A stretch of 64,000 nt of DNA, from assembly GCA_010094025.1 (NCBI GenBank), contig ML991782.1, positions 434,001 through 498,000 of the forward strand. The letters are read 5' to 3'. Below, piece by piece: positions 12,252-23,040 of this stretch; within the stretch, counting starts at the first letter, position 1, and every line of letters starts with the position of its first letter. The notes below the pieces were generated by a model, which did not search any database, was not told the DNA's origin, and was given only the letters and a program-made list of their open reading frames with translations. The stretch comes from Viridothelium virens (lineage: Eukaryota; Ascomycota; Dothideomycetes; Trypetheliales; Trypetheliaceae). Both the position numbers and the translations under genes were made by a program.

Positions 12252-13293
12252 TATTGTGACCGTCACGACATAAGGACAACAGAATTTGAGAGCAGTCCAT
12301 GTTTGATGCTTTAGATGACGTGGGGTCGCCGACGGCTATCGTTTCTTGGGCCGAGGCTCGTAGCACGGGGCACATTTGAAAATCCGGGGCAAGGTTTTGC
12401 GGAGTTGGGCGTCTTGAGCATCCAGAAAGTCCTGAAAGGAATAAGGGATGCGATGAAGTTTGGCTGAATTGAAGACCTCGCGGATCAACATTATCTAAAG
12501 GCTACGACTGATTCCTTGTCGTCGTGCAATATCTGGCAAGGGTATCTAAGAGTCGGTAGTGAAGTACTAAAAGTACTGGCAACCTTCTTCATGCACTGCT
12601 GTCTAGACTAAGCAAACTTCCGGCTCTATTCCCCATCGCATTTATGCTTACTCCTAGATCGACCGTGTAGAAATCCTAAATACTTGATATACAGAGGCGG
12701 TCGGCATTTCTTTACTGGACAAACGTCGAATCAAGCATTGTTATCGTACACTGCGTCCATCTGCGCAATGAGAGCAGGCGATCTCAGTAAATATTCCCTT
12801 CCTATAGCAATCAAATGCTTGTGGCCGTCAATATGGTCGAAGAATTGAAATCTCTTCGAAGGTGGGCATAGATATCCGGACTGTAGTTTTCATACCACAT
12901 ATGGTCTTCCAGAACCATCGAATCTTAATCATCCGGAGCCTACAGAAAAAGTCTTGCAACGTGGAGTTCTCCAGGACAGTCCAATCGCAGAGGCATGAAA
13001 GTCAAACAGACTCGACTTGGACAAAGCGTGCATGCCTCCTTTTGGTGGTATAGCTCTGTTCCATGTGTTTTCAAAGGGCCAGTGATTGTCTTGAGTGAGA
13101 CCAATATTTGTCCAAGGAAAAGATTGGCTGTGGCGTCGAAGTATTGCTATTCGAAGCCTCATCGATCCTGAGGGGGTGGACATCCTGGACCTCCTTAGCC
13201 ATGGAGCATGTGATGTCAATGTCGTAACGCTATCCGAAGATCGACTTGTGAAGTGTGTGCCCTGCTGCCAATAGCCGAACAGGCACAGAGGGT
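12252..13293. other. Intergenic, no supported gene
   Basis: About 1 kb between two minus-strand genes. The open frame at 12929-13219 (minus) and short frames on the plus strand show no motif, no conserved composition and no plausible start context. The left end includes the APH-kinase promoter. Confidence 0.4.
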
Positions 13294-13594
13294 TTACGAT
13301 TCAGTATCCAGCTCTTGCCAAGCCCTGTTGATTCTGTCCCTTCGAACCCGCGCCTCCTCACGGTTTTTAGCTGTTCGCTCGAGACGTTCGGCGCGAAGGC
13401 ACAAGTTGACTTGGCGTTTAGCATCGTTGCACATTCCGATCGACTTCCATAAGAATCCACGGGCGTGGCATTCATCGAGGGCAGCCATGACCTCCTCGCA
13501 ACCTGCAGAGAGCATTAGCAGAGGAAAGTCAAGACAACCTACTGATTCCATTGCATTTACCTTTATTGTCTTTAGTATGTAGATGAGGATGCAT
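13294..13594 (-). CDS. CMC2: CMC2, twin CX9C mitochondrial cytochrome oxidase biogenesis protein
   Basis: Two exons, 13594-13561 and 13502-13294, encode 80 aa beginning MHPHLHTKDNKGCEEVMAAL, the typical CMC2 start. A longer open frame beginning at 13551 reads through the intron and is rejected. The twin CX9C motif is explicit: C-EEVMAALDE-C and C-NDAKRQVNL-C, separated by HARGFLWKSIGM. The protein is imported into the mitochondrial intermembrane space by the Mia40 oxidative relay and supports cytochrome c oxidase assembly. The tail RAERLERTAKNREEAR is a basic helix as in homologues. The gene is head-to-head with prefoldin subunit 2. Confidence 0.94.
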
Positions 13595-13858
13595 GTTGAA
13601 GGGTTCGACCGTCGCTATGCAAAGGGCGGATAGGTAGGTAAGTCTGCGAAGGTTGCTAAAGATGACTTCAGAGCAAGGTAGGGTAGTGTTCTACCGTAGG
13701 TATTGGCCGGTTTGCGTCCGTGCTCTGATGTTGATCACTGACGAACGCTTCTGGTTCCCCCCATATTATCAAGAATCTCTCCATATTTCCAGTCATCGAG
13801 GTTATTAACCTTCATTGAATTCCCAGCATAGTGAACAGCCAAGTCAAAGCTTGCGATC
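13595..13858. promoter_or_regulatory. Bidirectional promoter, CMC2 / prefoldin 2
   Basis: Start codons of divergent genes are 264 bp apart. Both are small housekeeping genes. No specific regulatory motif could be assigned with confidence. Confidence 0.55.
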
Positions 13859-14491
13859 ATGTCGCAACAACAAGTGTCGGTCAGGAAACAGCAAGGTCCT
13901 CATCATTGTCTATCTTTGTAGCAACAAACTTTAACGTCAACCAGAGCTTCAGCTTCATTACACGAACTACAAGAACAGTCTTCAACAGATCGCCCAAAAG
14001 ATCGGTGACATAGAACAAGAGATCGAAGAGCATAAGTGCGCCAATCTTTTCGTTCACCGCTCGTTACCTTCACTTTGCTAAACGAGTCATGGTCAATCCA
14101 ATACTCCGTACAGTCGCAATATTAAAAACTTTGATTTTTCACCGCCCCTTGATCTTCATTTACCATGGCTTGAGAGCTCAACACCAGCTCTAACCCCTTG
14201 ATTTAGGCTTGTACTCGAGACTCTCGGACCGATTCCGGAGGATCGAAAATGCTTTCGTATGATTCATGGCGTACTCGTGGAAAGGACGGTGAAGGACATT
14301 GCACCAGACCTACAGACTAATCTGGAAAATTTGAAGAAAGTCTTGGACGATCTGATGAAGCAATACAAAAGCAAGCAGGACGAGATGGACAAATGGAAGG
14401 TATCTTTGCCCGATCGTCCCTCGAGCCGAGAGATCCCCGATGGCTAACTAGAGACTAGAAAAAGAACAATGTGCAAGTGGTGCAGCAATGA
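13859..14491 (+). CDS. GIM4: Prefoldin subunit 2
   Basis: Four exons: 13859-13895, 13945-14035, 14207-14399 and 14459-14491, giving 117 aa. It starts MSQQQVSVRKQQELQLHYTN. The first helix is YKNSLQQIAQKIGDIEQEIE. The beta-hairpin core is RKCFRMIHGVLVERTVKDI. The second coiled coil is LKKVLDDLMKQYKSKQDEMD. The final exon supplies KKNNVQVVQQ; without it the frame would run into an unrelated 20-residue tail. This is a beta-class prefoldin subunit of the hexameric cytosolic chaperone that delivers actin and tubulin to the CCT chaperonin. The third exon carries almost all diagnostic residues. The 171-bp second intron is longer than its neighbours. Confidence 0.95.
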
Positions 14492-16662
14492 CTGCGTGTG
14501 CCTACACCAGGTAGCTTTGATACTTACGACACATTCGTGCTGCATCATCAATGCCATTGTCAGGGATCCGCTTTGATGACAGCAGATTGCGGAACGCTGC
14601 AACTTAGCACGGCACAGATTTTGGCTCAAAGGAAATTATCAATGTCGCTGCTCTTATGCTCTGCTTACGACCTCGGGGCGAGTATTATGACGTGTGATGC
14701 ATACGAGGTTACTGAGAAGACGGAGCGAGAGCCGCCTCGTTTCTCGGATAAATCCTCGTTCGTGAAGGGCACCTTTTGAGTTCAGATTAATGACCAGGTG
14801 GTTACCACAGGATGAGTTGGCGGGCACGATTCCGGCTCGTGGAAGGATGAAACGATTCACGTGGCTGAAGATGGCAAGGGTTGGACAGCGATGTATCTCG
14901 CGTGGGCTGAATGCGCAGTGCTATGTATCTGCTATTATTATAGCTGAAATATGATGCGAAACTGGTGGGCAAGGCTGACGAAAATATCTGTGGCTTGACG
15001 CAACGATGCGTTGTCGTCGAGCAAGGCTGAAGGCTTGTCGCTCGATCGGCGACTAATGCGTCGTGTAACCCGTCAATACGGGCGGAAAGTTGATAGGGTA
15101 CCTTTACATGTAGCTTTACGCCTGATCTCAGGCACGCCAATGGGGAACTGAGCCTCGAATTAAGGATTCTCAAGGCTATCCTCACCCAAATTTTGAGGAC
15201 TGCTGGAGAGGAAAATAATCTCTCACCATCTCCGGCTCTGAGACTAAGCTGCCGTCCAACTCAGCATCCGGACATGGTGCCTGTCGTGCGGGCCCACGAT
15301 GGATGCTAGATGCATGCTAGTCAACCCTCCAAGATGACCGTGACAACGCATGAGTTCGCCTGGTTCTGTTCTTCTACATACAGCCGTCAAGGACTTGCAG
15401 TTCGGCAAATGACGTATCGCAGCCTGTGGCCCGGCAAAAGATGCCGATCTCCCCACGGGGACACGGGGGTCACGGTGAGGTGCGTGGGATGACAGGATGC
15501 TGAGAATGGGGTGATGGGACGATGGGTGATGGGACAATAATGGTGAGGAGGTGAAGGGACAGTGGAGGGAAGGCGAGGCTCCCGAGTCTCGTCCTCTGTG
15601 TTTTCTGGGTCGAGATTTCGCTTACGGCGATTGGTGAGGCACCGCTGAAACCACGCCTTGGAGCCCACCTCTCATTCCTCCCGCAAACTCTAGCATTATC
15701 TGACTGGTCACAAATTCCCCAAAATTCCCTAAGTCTCCTCCAATTGCAAACACCAGCAAACTGGGCCCCGGTGTCGTCACTCTCTCGCCCTCTGCTCGCC
15801 TCAACCCCTAGCCCTGTCTTGACCTGCGTCCGCCGCGATCTCAACTTCGGCCGGCCAAGAGGCTCCACGCTGCTGCGGCGCGCCTCTTGCGCCAGCGCTG
15901 CTCCTGCGAGCAAGCCCTGACTCGGCTCTCCCTGCAGCGGTGTGCCATTGCGATTGCCCCGCGTGTGTGGGAGTCTATCGTTGGCGCGGGAGCTGGTCTC
16001 GTCGTCGCCGCGCTGTCGAGCACACGCGCATCTCATCTCCTACAGACGTACATACAGTGTTATTCTCTGCGCATGCAACTACCGCTCTAGTGGCCGGAAT
16101 CGTCTCGTCGGCGCGCGCGATCGACTGCTCACGCCCGCGACTGAGTTGTACAGGCTCGTTTCCTCGCAATTGAGACGCCGAGTAAGTCGCACTGGAAAGT
16201 TCCGGGCATCTCAAGCTTCCACCCTCCAAACCACCCTCATCCATGACTTCCACCAGTCAGCTAATGCTGGACCAGTTCATACGCCATCCTGCAGACGCGC
16301 CCGCGTCCGGCTCTTGCGCTGTCACCCTCTCTTTCCCAGTGTCCCTGCCGAATCCGCCGCCGGCCCTCACACGCGACGGCCGTTGCGTGTTACGCCTCTT
16401 TCGCCTATCACCGCCCTCGCTCAGTTTTTTGCGTCAGAAGCTGCCGGCTACGTGCTTCTGCAGTAGGTTCCGCCCTGGTCTAATTCCGTTGCACAAGCTC
16501 CCCGACTAGCATCCACTGCATTGACGCACTCCCGGTCCAGGCCGCATACACGGTCGACTCGAAATCGGTCGTGACGTGTCCGGCCAGCGAATCGTCGCCA
16601 GCAGACAGCTCACCGACTTGGGGAAAGCAGGGCTCCAAGCCCTGCAGCCGGCCGAATACAAC
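14492..16662. other. Long 5' region of NF-YB, no supported protein gene
   Basis: About 2.2 kb with no gene I can support. The part 15,840-16,500 is GC-rich and nearly stop-free on both strands, giving arginine/serine-rich translations without motifs. That is typical of a GC-rich leader or promoter rather than a protein. Short G-rich direct repeats of a 'gatgggacaat/gatgggtgatg' type occur at about 15,507-15,560. A long transcribed leader of NF-YB is likely at the right end; fungal transcription-factor genes often have one. Confidence 0.4.
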
Positions 16663-18124
16663 ATGTCCGCAAGTCCCCAGAAGGAGACGGACGTGGAACC
16701 TGGAGTGCAGTCGCCTGACGACAACGAGCCGTCTATGGACCGTGAAGCTCAGGATACACAAGCGCAAGGACTCGGATACGAATTCGAAGTCAAAGAGCAG
16801 GACCGATGGCTACCGATTGCAAATGGTTAGTACTCTTTCACACTCTGTTTCCCTCACCTGTGATTTGTGCGCCATCTTGGATCCTGCATGTCCCTGGGTG
16901 TTATGACTGGTGGTGCTATTTCTTCACCGCGATCGAGTGTTTCTTTAATCGCGCGCTTCGATCGTCTCTGCCGTCGAATCACCATTTTCCCCTCAGAGCC
17001 ACCCTAGACCGTCGCGTGTGTCTGTTGGACGCCAATTCGTTGAAACGCTTACCGGAAGCCATGTCCTCCGCGTCGCCACAATCTGAATCGCCGGGGCGCG
17101 ACATCGAGGACCGTGTGCAGAGGACCAGTAGCAGAGCTTCAAATGATAGTTCTGCATCAGACGCTAACATTCGCAATTTTGCTCCAGTCGCCCGAATTAT
17201 GAAGACCGCGTTGCCCGAGAATGCCAAAATCGCCAAAGAAGCCAAGGAATGCATGCAAGAATGTGTGAGCGAGTTCATCTCATTCATTACCAGCGAAGGT
17301 GTGTCAAATCTTGCTTTCATCAGATCGCTTATCCAATGTCTGACTTAATGGGTACCCAAAGCATCGGAGAAGTGTCAGCAAGAGAAGCGAAAAACTGTCA
17401 ACGGCGAGGATATCTTATTCGCCATGACCTCGCTGGGATTCGAGAATTATGCCGAAGCTCTCAAAATCTACTTGGCTCGATATCGCGAGGTATGCTACCC
17501 TACTTTCCTTTCCAACCACCCCCACAAGCCCAACCTACCTTCCTCCAAGCGCCTCTATCCTCCCTTTCCCTCCCCGTCCCTCCCCTTCCCTTTCTATCTT
17601 ATCCTTCCCTTCTCCTCCCCCCTCTCCTCCACACCTCCACCTCCTTCCCCCCCATCCTCAGCGTCTTTACCCCTTCCCCCTAGACAAAAGACGTAATAAC
17701 CTGAACCATCCGTATTGATTGGTGCCACGAGACCCTCATTGCCCGAGGCGAGAACCAGAACAAACCTCCAACCGGCGCCTCCAACAACCCCAACGATGCT
17801 GCCACCTCCTCCTCCTCCGCCACCGGTGCAGCCGCCGCCGGGAACGGCAGCAGCAGCAGCAACGTCGTCGTCGTCGGCCCCGGCTCTGGCCCTGGCGCCG
17901 GCGGTCCCGCAGTGGGCGGTGGTCTCGCCGGCCCAGCAGCACCACCCCCATCCGGGCCCGATGGCGCCGCCCCCCCATCCGCAGGGCCCAATGCGCCGTC
18001 CTTCGATCCCGCCCAGGGTCCTGCCAACCACAACGTCTTGAGCGCGGGGCTCGACGCGGCCGAGGCGGATCCGACCGCGTTTGCGCATTATGTCGGGCAC
18101 AATGGGAGTGCGGGCGAGTTTTAG
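16663..18124 (+). CDS. hapC: CCAAT-binding complex subunit NF-YB (HapC type)
   Basis: Exons 16663-16825, 17188-17298, 17362-17489 and 17732-18124 give 264 aa. The N-terminus ends in [16 protein letters not shown], the classical HapC entry to the histone fold. The fold itself runs [20 protein letters not shown], then [36 protein letters not shown] and [17 protein letters not shown]. It pairs with NF-YC (HapE) as a histone-like dimer, which NF-YA (HapB) joins to bind CCAAT boxes; in fungi this complex also recruits HapX for iron control. The tail from about residue 135 is a Gly/Ala/Pro/Ser-rich disordered region ending [14 protein letters not shown]. Intron 1 is unusually long (362 bp) and contains an in-frame alternative start (see the alternative first exon entry). 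The third exon boundary ([11 protein letters not shown]) fits the family. Confidence 0.94.
17061..17187 (+). other. Possible alternative first exon of NF-YB inside intron 1
   Basis: An ATG at 17061 opens a frame ([20 protein letters not shown]) that runs without a stop and without splicing into the histone-fold exon at 17188, giving a 252-aa form. The stretch is Ser/Asp-rich and ends [13 protein letters not shown]. It would replace the [10 protein letters not shown] segment. Whether it is transcribed is unknown. The family normally uses the upstream exon, so this may be only open intron sequence. Confidence 0.35.
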
Positions 18125-19058
18125 CTGCGCCGGGCGGGGTGGTGGTGGGGTGGAGAGAGAAGGAGAGAGGAGAGATGATGGTGGGGTGGTGGGGAGGGGG
18201 AAAAGGCAGATGCGAGGTGGGTAGGAGAAGAAGGTGGTGGGAGGGAGAGGAGCCGGGGGGGTGATGAGAGGTTCCTTTTTGCTTTGGCTTTCAACATAAC
18301 CATTACTGCTGCCTCTGCCTGGTTTTTTTTTGATCCGGGCTAGACCTAGACCTACGTGCTACTGGGGGTACTACGTGGTCGAGTCGGACAGGTGAGAGGA
18401 GCAGATTTTCAAGACTCTGCGCTGGTCTTTCTGCTTAGGGGAACTCTACGTCTACCTTCTCGTGGGGACTCGGCGTGAGTAAGGCGGACGATGGGAAGAA
18501 GGATCTGGATCTGGCACGCAAACGATCTAGGCTGACAGCCTCACAGCCCGCAATAGCGGTGAGATATATGGTTTCATATACGAGGGTATGTCTTTGCCAG
18601 AGGGCTTCCTCGAACATCAGTCTTTTCTATCTCTCATTGGCTGGGTAACGGTCAGATCGGACTGGGAAAGAGATGGGACAGGGCTACCTTGTATATCAAA
18701 ATGTAAGGTACGAAGAAAGGAGTCAACGGGAATCTACAGGGACTAGGTACTATGTATCGGGAATTTGTGCTAGGAGGAACAGGGGAAATAAGCATAGATC
18801 TCTTTCCTGCTCACGCTCTCCTGGTCCTGAAGCAGGTGCTGGATGTAATTTTCTCGCTGGGGTGTGTAGAGGGAGGCTTTGTACGTTATTGTGGTTAGCT
18901 TTGTTCGCTGTATCGTAATCCGAGCTATCGATTTCATGTCTCATTCGTGTGAAGACTACTGATTTGGACTGGGGGAAATGTCCGTGTAATTGTGGAAAAT
19001 ATAGTATAGTAGGGTAATATTTCAGATTACCGAATACTCAAGTCTTCGCTATGAATGC
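18125..19058. other. Intergenic between convergent NF-YB and SEC20
   Basis: Starts with a purine/G-rich tract (18,135-18,262) that forms the 3' flank of NF-YB, followed by ordinary sequence. Short open frames carry no motif. No tRNA or repeat was recognised. Confidence 0.45.
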
Positions 19059-20482
19059 TCAGAGCTCGTCCCTCGCTTTCGCCTCTTCGTATTTTTTCGC
19101 CTCGACTGGCTCTTCCCACATGCGTTTCTTAGGATTCCTTGGCTGATCCGATTCCACAAGCACCGTGCCATCAGCTCGACGCGGCAGGCTATCATCTGGT
19201 ACTCCTTCCTGACTTTCATCCTTCTCCTCCGACGTCTGTTCAGTCCCCTGCCCAGTCACCCTACTCCCCTCCGCCATCCTCCCCACTTGCTCTGACAAAC
19301 TCTCGCCCTGCCCACTCTGCCTATCCTGTCCAGACGGTCCCTGCTTCGCCCCCACCCCACCCGCCCCAGCCCCAATATTCTGTCTCGGCGCCTCCGCCAT
19401 AGTATACCTCGGCGGCCCCCCCTGCGCACTCGGCTGCACTTTCAACGGCGGCCTGGTCGAACCACCACTCCCCGCCGCAAGCTCCGCACTACTCTTCTCG
19501 CCCACCAATCCCGCCGCGCCGACACCCACCCACAGCACCCTCAACACCAACCTTAGCGGCAACCACACAAGCCACCACAGCGGCCCGTACAGCCAGCGCC
19601 GATACACCAACCACACGATCGTCGCAACCAGGATCCAGAAGCTCGTCTCAAGGTACCAGGTATCGCTCTTCTGGCTCCGCAGCAGCGTCCCCACGAGCCC
19701 ACGACTCGCCTTCAGCAGCTCGTCCAGCGAGCTATACCGCGTCGAGAGCTCCTCGAGCGCCGCGGTTCCCGCGTCCAGCGTCTCCTGCGCGAAGCGTGAG
19801 CGTGATAGCGAGGATTGCAGGAGGGTGTGTGTGGAGCGGAGGGCGGCGGTGACGTCGCTGGAGGCGGAGACGAGCAGATCGTCTTTTGTCGCGGGTTTGG
19901 TGGTTGAGCGAGGGGGGCGGAGCGAGGGTTGGGGAGGAGGGGGAGAGGAGGGGGCGGAGGAGGAGGGGGAGAAGGGTTCGGGGGGGGAGCGGAGGGAGGT
20001 CAGGAGGAGGGCGCGCTCGCGTTGGGAAGCGAGTGTTGCGGAGCGTTTGGCGGAGATTTGGGCTTTGCGGAATTGGGAGCGGGCTCTGGTGGGTTCGTTA
20101 GAAATGGTGTCAGAGAGGTGTGGAGAGAGGGAGAGGGAGCGTACTGTTTTAGATCTTCACTGAGTCGGGCGACCTGGGCAGCTGTTCGGGCGCGCTCTCT
20201 GTCTCTCTCGCTGTTTCTCCGCCGAGGAGTAGAAATTGTTCCGGTAGAGAAATCTTCAATGTCGAGTTTGAGAAGCTCGAGATCTTCTTCGTGCTGATTG
20301 AGACGAGCCTGTATTTCAGAACTAAGCTCTTCCCGTACGCTGTTGGAGTCGCTTTGGTCAATCGGTGCAGATCCCGGCTGGAAAGTGATCTTTGCGAGGC
20401 GATTTATGAGATTAAAACTTTGCTTGACTGACTCGGACAATCCTTGAAGACGAATAGGAGGGTCTGATGAGGAAGTAGACAT
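19059..20482 (-). CDS. SEC20: SEC20-type SNARE
   Basis: Two exons, 20482-20145 and 20085-19059, in phase, give 454 aa. The N-terminal region starts MSTSSSDPPIRLQGLSESVK and contains a helical segment around EELSSEIQARLNQHEEDLEL. The joined exon reads LKQARSQFRKAQISAKRSAT. The C-terminal half carries the Sec20/BNIP1 SNARE-like helix, DVTAALRSTHTLLQSSLSRS followed by FAQETLDAGTAALEELSTRY. A hydrophobic stretch at about residues 253-300 (FWILVATIVWLVYRRWLY, then a second hydrophobic part) anchors it in the membrane. SEC20 is part of the ER t-SNARE complex with Ufe1, Use1 and Sec22 for Golgi-to-ER transport. The luminal tail of about 150 residues is Gly/Gln/Ser-rich and ends in KARDEL, an ER-retrieval-like signal. 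Composition changes from C-rich to G-rich along the coding strand. Confidence 0.88.
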
Positions 20483-20667
20483 TGCGATTTGGGGAGGGGT
20501 ATGCGAAAAGGTGGAATGAGGACGGAGCTCTGGTAGGGGCTGATGTCACCCAGTCAAAAGTCCGCCGAACAAAAGAAAGCGTCTTCATTTCAAACGACTC
20601 GACCTCAGGCCTCGTCGATCGTCCGGACGACGATTTGGTCTCGAGCGAGACTGAATCAACCGAGAGC
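20483..20667. promoter_or_regulatory. Compact bidirectional promoter, SEC20 / mL53
   Basis: Only 185 bp separate the start codons of two divergent genes. No specific factor site is assigned. Confidence 0.55.
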
Positions 20668-21021
20668 ATGATTACGCGATTCATAACATCCGTTCGCACC
20701 TCCTTCAATCCCTTTACTCGCCCGGGGAAAACCGCTCGCTGCTTCCTTGCTCTCCTTCCTCCCAACGCGCGTCAGAACATGAAAGTCGATGTCAAGACTC
20801 TACCAAGGGCATCACAGGACCCTGCCTCTTTAGGATTATCTTTCAGTACGTGTGCTTGTTACGCGTTGCCGGGGAGCCCCTATCAAACTAACAAAAGCTA
20901 CGCAGAGGACGGCAAGGAAATGGATCTCGATCTGAACAAATTGAAAATCAAAGATGTCATGGAGGAAGTGGATAGGCATTCAAGATTGCTGTCTCGGCAG
21001 GAAGAGCTCTCGAATAGTTGA
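20668..21021 (+). CDS. MRPL44: Mitochondrial large ribosomal subunit protein mL53
   Basis: Two exons, 20668-20845 and 20906-21021, encode 97 aa. The start chosen is MITRFITSVRTSFNPFTRPG, because homologues begin at this point; the frame is open further upstream but overlaps the divergent promoter. Characteristic parts are FNPF near the start, CFLALLPPNARQ, and FKDGKEMDLDLNKLKIKD followed by EEVDRHSRLLSRQEEL. The Lys at the exon junction is completed by splicing. mL53 (yeast Mrpl44) is a small thioredoxin-like component of the mitochondrial ribosome large subunit. The basic, Ser/Thr/Phe-rich N-terminus fits matrix import. Confidence 0.85.
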   Translation: MITRFITSVRTSFNPFTRPGKTARCFLALLPPNARQNMKVDVKTLPRASQDPASLGLSFSTCACYALPGSPYQTNKSYAEDGKEMDLDLNKLKIKDVMEEVDRHSRLLSRQEELSNS

Positions 21022-21512
21022 AACGTTCATCCTGGGATTCAAATTCGTTCGCTTGGTCGCTGGTTGAGGCTCGCATTTGACAAAAAAGCTCGAGATTCAA
21101 CAGGGTGGGTCGCAAAGAGAATTGCCTAGGGAGTGGGGAAAGCCAAGAACATAAAATCGTCGGGATTCAATTCGGAGGTCTGAGGTCAAGAATGGCTATT
21201 TCCTTCGAAGATCCAACATTCCGATACCAAGATCGTAGAGTGGAGTGAAGAGCACGAGGCCGGCTATGTTCAATTCAAGCTTTTGATTTGAGATTCCTAG
21301 CTAGCTATGTACTAGTAGTCGATAGCTTACCACCCTGACTGTCACCGACAACGAGCGAGATCTAACCTCTCCAGATGTAACTTTTGTCTAAGGTTCCATC
21401 CACAAATTACTCTCTGATGTCTCAACATGCCTCAGTCCTACTTATCCAACCGGGTGCAGCATTGCCTCTCTGGCAAGCGTCGACGCGGATAGGCTGGAAA
21501 GCGGCTATCGCA
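21022..21512. other. Intergenic between convergent mL53 and pyrophosphatase
   Basis: 3' flanks only; no motif-bearing frame or repeat was recognised. Confidence 0.45.
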
Positions 21513-22888
21513 TTAAACAGCTGCACCCGAGATGAAGAACCATTTGTCAATGCTTGGGTCAATCGCAGCAGGCGCCAGGTTCTCTCCACGAGGGATGTTG
21601 AGCGTGCTTGGGTCAACGCGGTTGGGGGAATGAGGGACGCTGACGTTTGATCTGATCAAATGTTAGCATGACCTAGATGGGAAAGGTCTGGATCAAGCTT
21701 ACAGCGAAATATCACCAGGCTTGGTCTTCCCGGTAATCAAACGCTCCCATGCCTCTGCACACTCGCGGACAATGTCCGTTGCATACTTCTTGTTCTTGCA
21801 CTCGCCCGAGAAGGCGAATTGATTCTCCGGCTTGCCATCTGGGATTTTGTAGATGCGGAACCACTCGTTGGTTGCCCGCAATAGACCCGGGAGGTGGCGC
21901 TCTACATCTTCAATGTCATTAAGCTTGGGGGCGAGAGGATCGTTGACGTCGATGACCATGATCTTCCAGTCGGTCTCTTCCTCATCGAGCAGAGCCATCA
22001 CGCCCAAGACCTTTACCTGCTTGATTTCGCCAGGCTTGGCAACGAGCTCGCCGATCTCACATACATCAAGAGGGTCATTGTCGCCTTTGGCCTTGGTCTC
22101 AGGATGGACGACGTTGGGATCCTCCCAGGTCTTAAAGAGTGTCAGATATTGCGAAGAGGAATATGGTAGAGTGCCGGGATTTCAAGGGCTTGTTTACCTG
22201 CGGGAAGGCGCCATAGTTCCAGAGGTATCCCTTGTGAGGGAAGCAGTTACGGACAAATCGCAATTTGCCCTTCTTTGTATCTTGCTTAATCGGATTGAGA
22301 CCCTCTTCCTTGGAGATCTGCAGATATTCTAGTTAACACAACACCGATTTCTTGATTTCCAACCTTCTACTCTATCTTTTGTTGGGAGAAAGCTATGGAT
22401 CGCTTTCGGATTTCACGAACCTCCATCTTGGCATTGGTCCAACGAGGAACCTCGACAACCATATTCAGCACAGTCTGCTGCTCATTGGCGTATAGAGGAA
22501 TGTCGTGGAAGGGAGAGAGCGGTGTGCCATCTTTTTCGATGTAGATGCGGTGCTCGAGAGTGTTGGGAGCAGCAATCTTACGGGCTGTGTAGACTGCGGG
22601 AGCTTTAGAATGATAGCCCTTCTCGGAGATTGGTAGGGAGGCCATGTCGATAGACGGTGTTGAAGACGTGGAAAAATGACGAGCGAGTTGTGCGGTGCGA
22701 GAATGCAGGTTGAGAAATTCGGCGGTGGTGGGGTAAGAGGAGGCCAGCTTTGCGAACGTCACCGTCGACTGTTGGCCCTTATCAACCTGACTCCTTGCAC
22801 GGAGCAGCGAGACAGCTCGTTTCAGGGCTAATGGACGCGACTGAAGCCCGAACATGCAGCAATGCCTTGAAAGTCGAGGCAGAGACAA
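21513..22888 (-). CDS. IPP1: Inorganic pyrophosphatase, family I, possible dual localisation
   Basis: Four exons: 22888-22421, 22317-22198, 22130-21703 and 21651-21513, giving 384 aa. Active-site signatures of family I pyrophosphatase are present: [29 protein letters not shown], then [13 protein letters not shown] and [13 protein letters not shown], whose acidic residues bind Mg2+, and [18 protein letters not shown]. The C-terminal exon ends [15 protein letters not shown], as in Ascomycota. It hydrolyses PPi to phosphate and drives biosynthetic reactions. The first 81 residues are Arg/Ser/Leu-rich and end [13 protein letters not shown], resembling a mitochondrial presequence. Met82 (ATG at about 22645, [20 protein letters not shown]) would give the usual 303-aa cytosolic enzyme. 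One transcript could therefore yield two isoforms by alternative initiation. Confidence 0.93.
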
Positions 22889-23040
22889 CGTATTCGGTTG
22901 GAGGACTGTGACTATTCCTGGAGCAAACCCTGAAGTTTAGACCCTGAACGAATTGAGCTACCTCGGGATTGCGATTCAGTGGTACGACTGCTCAGGAACG
23001 TAACTTTACTATTTATATTGAGTGGTTCCCTTCCAATTAT

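Noticed and set aside
13294-13551. An 85-aa reading of the CMC2 locus starting at 13551
   Set aside because: It reads through an intron. The spliced form starting MHPHLHTKDNK matches the family start.
15470-16500. Long open frames on both strands, Arg/Ser-rich
   Set aside because: The region is GC-rich, which removes stops by composition. Frames on opposite strands overlap, and none carries a motif or a coherent fold.
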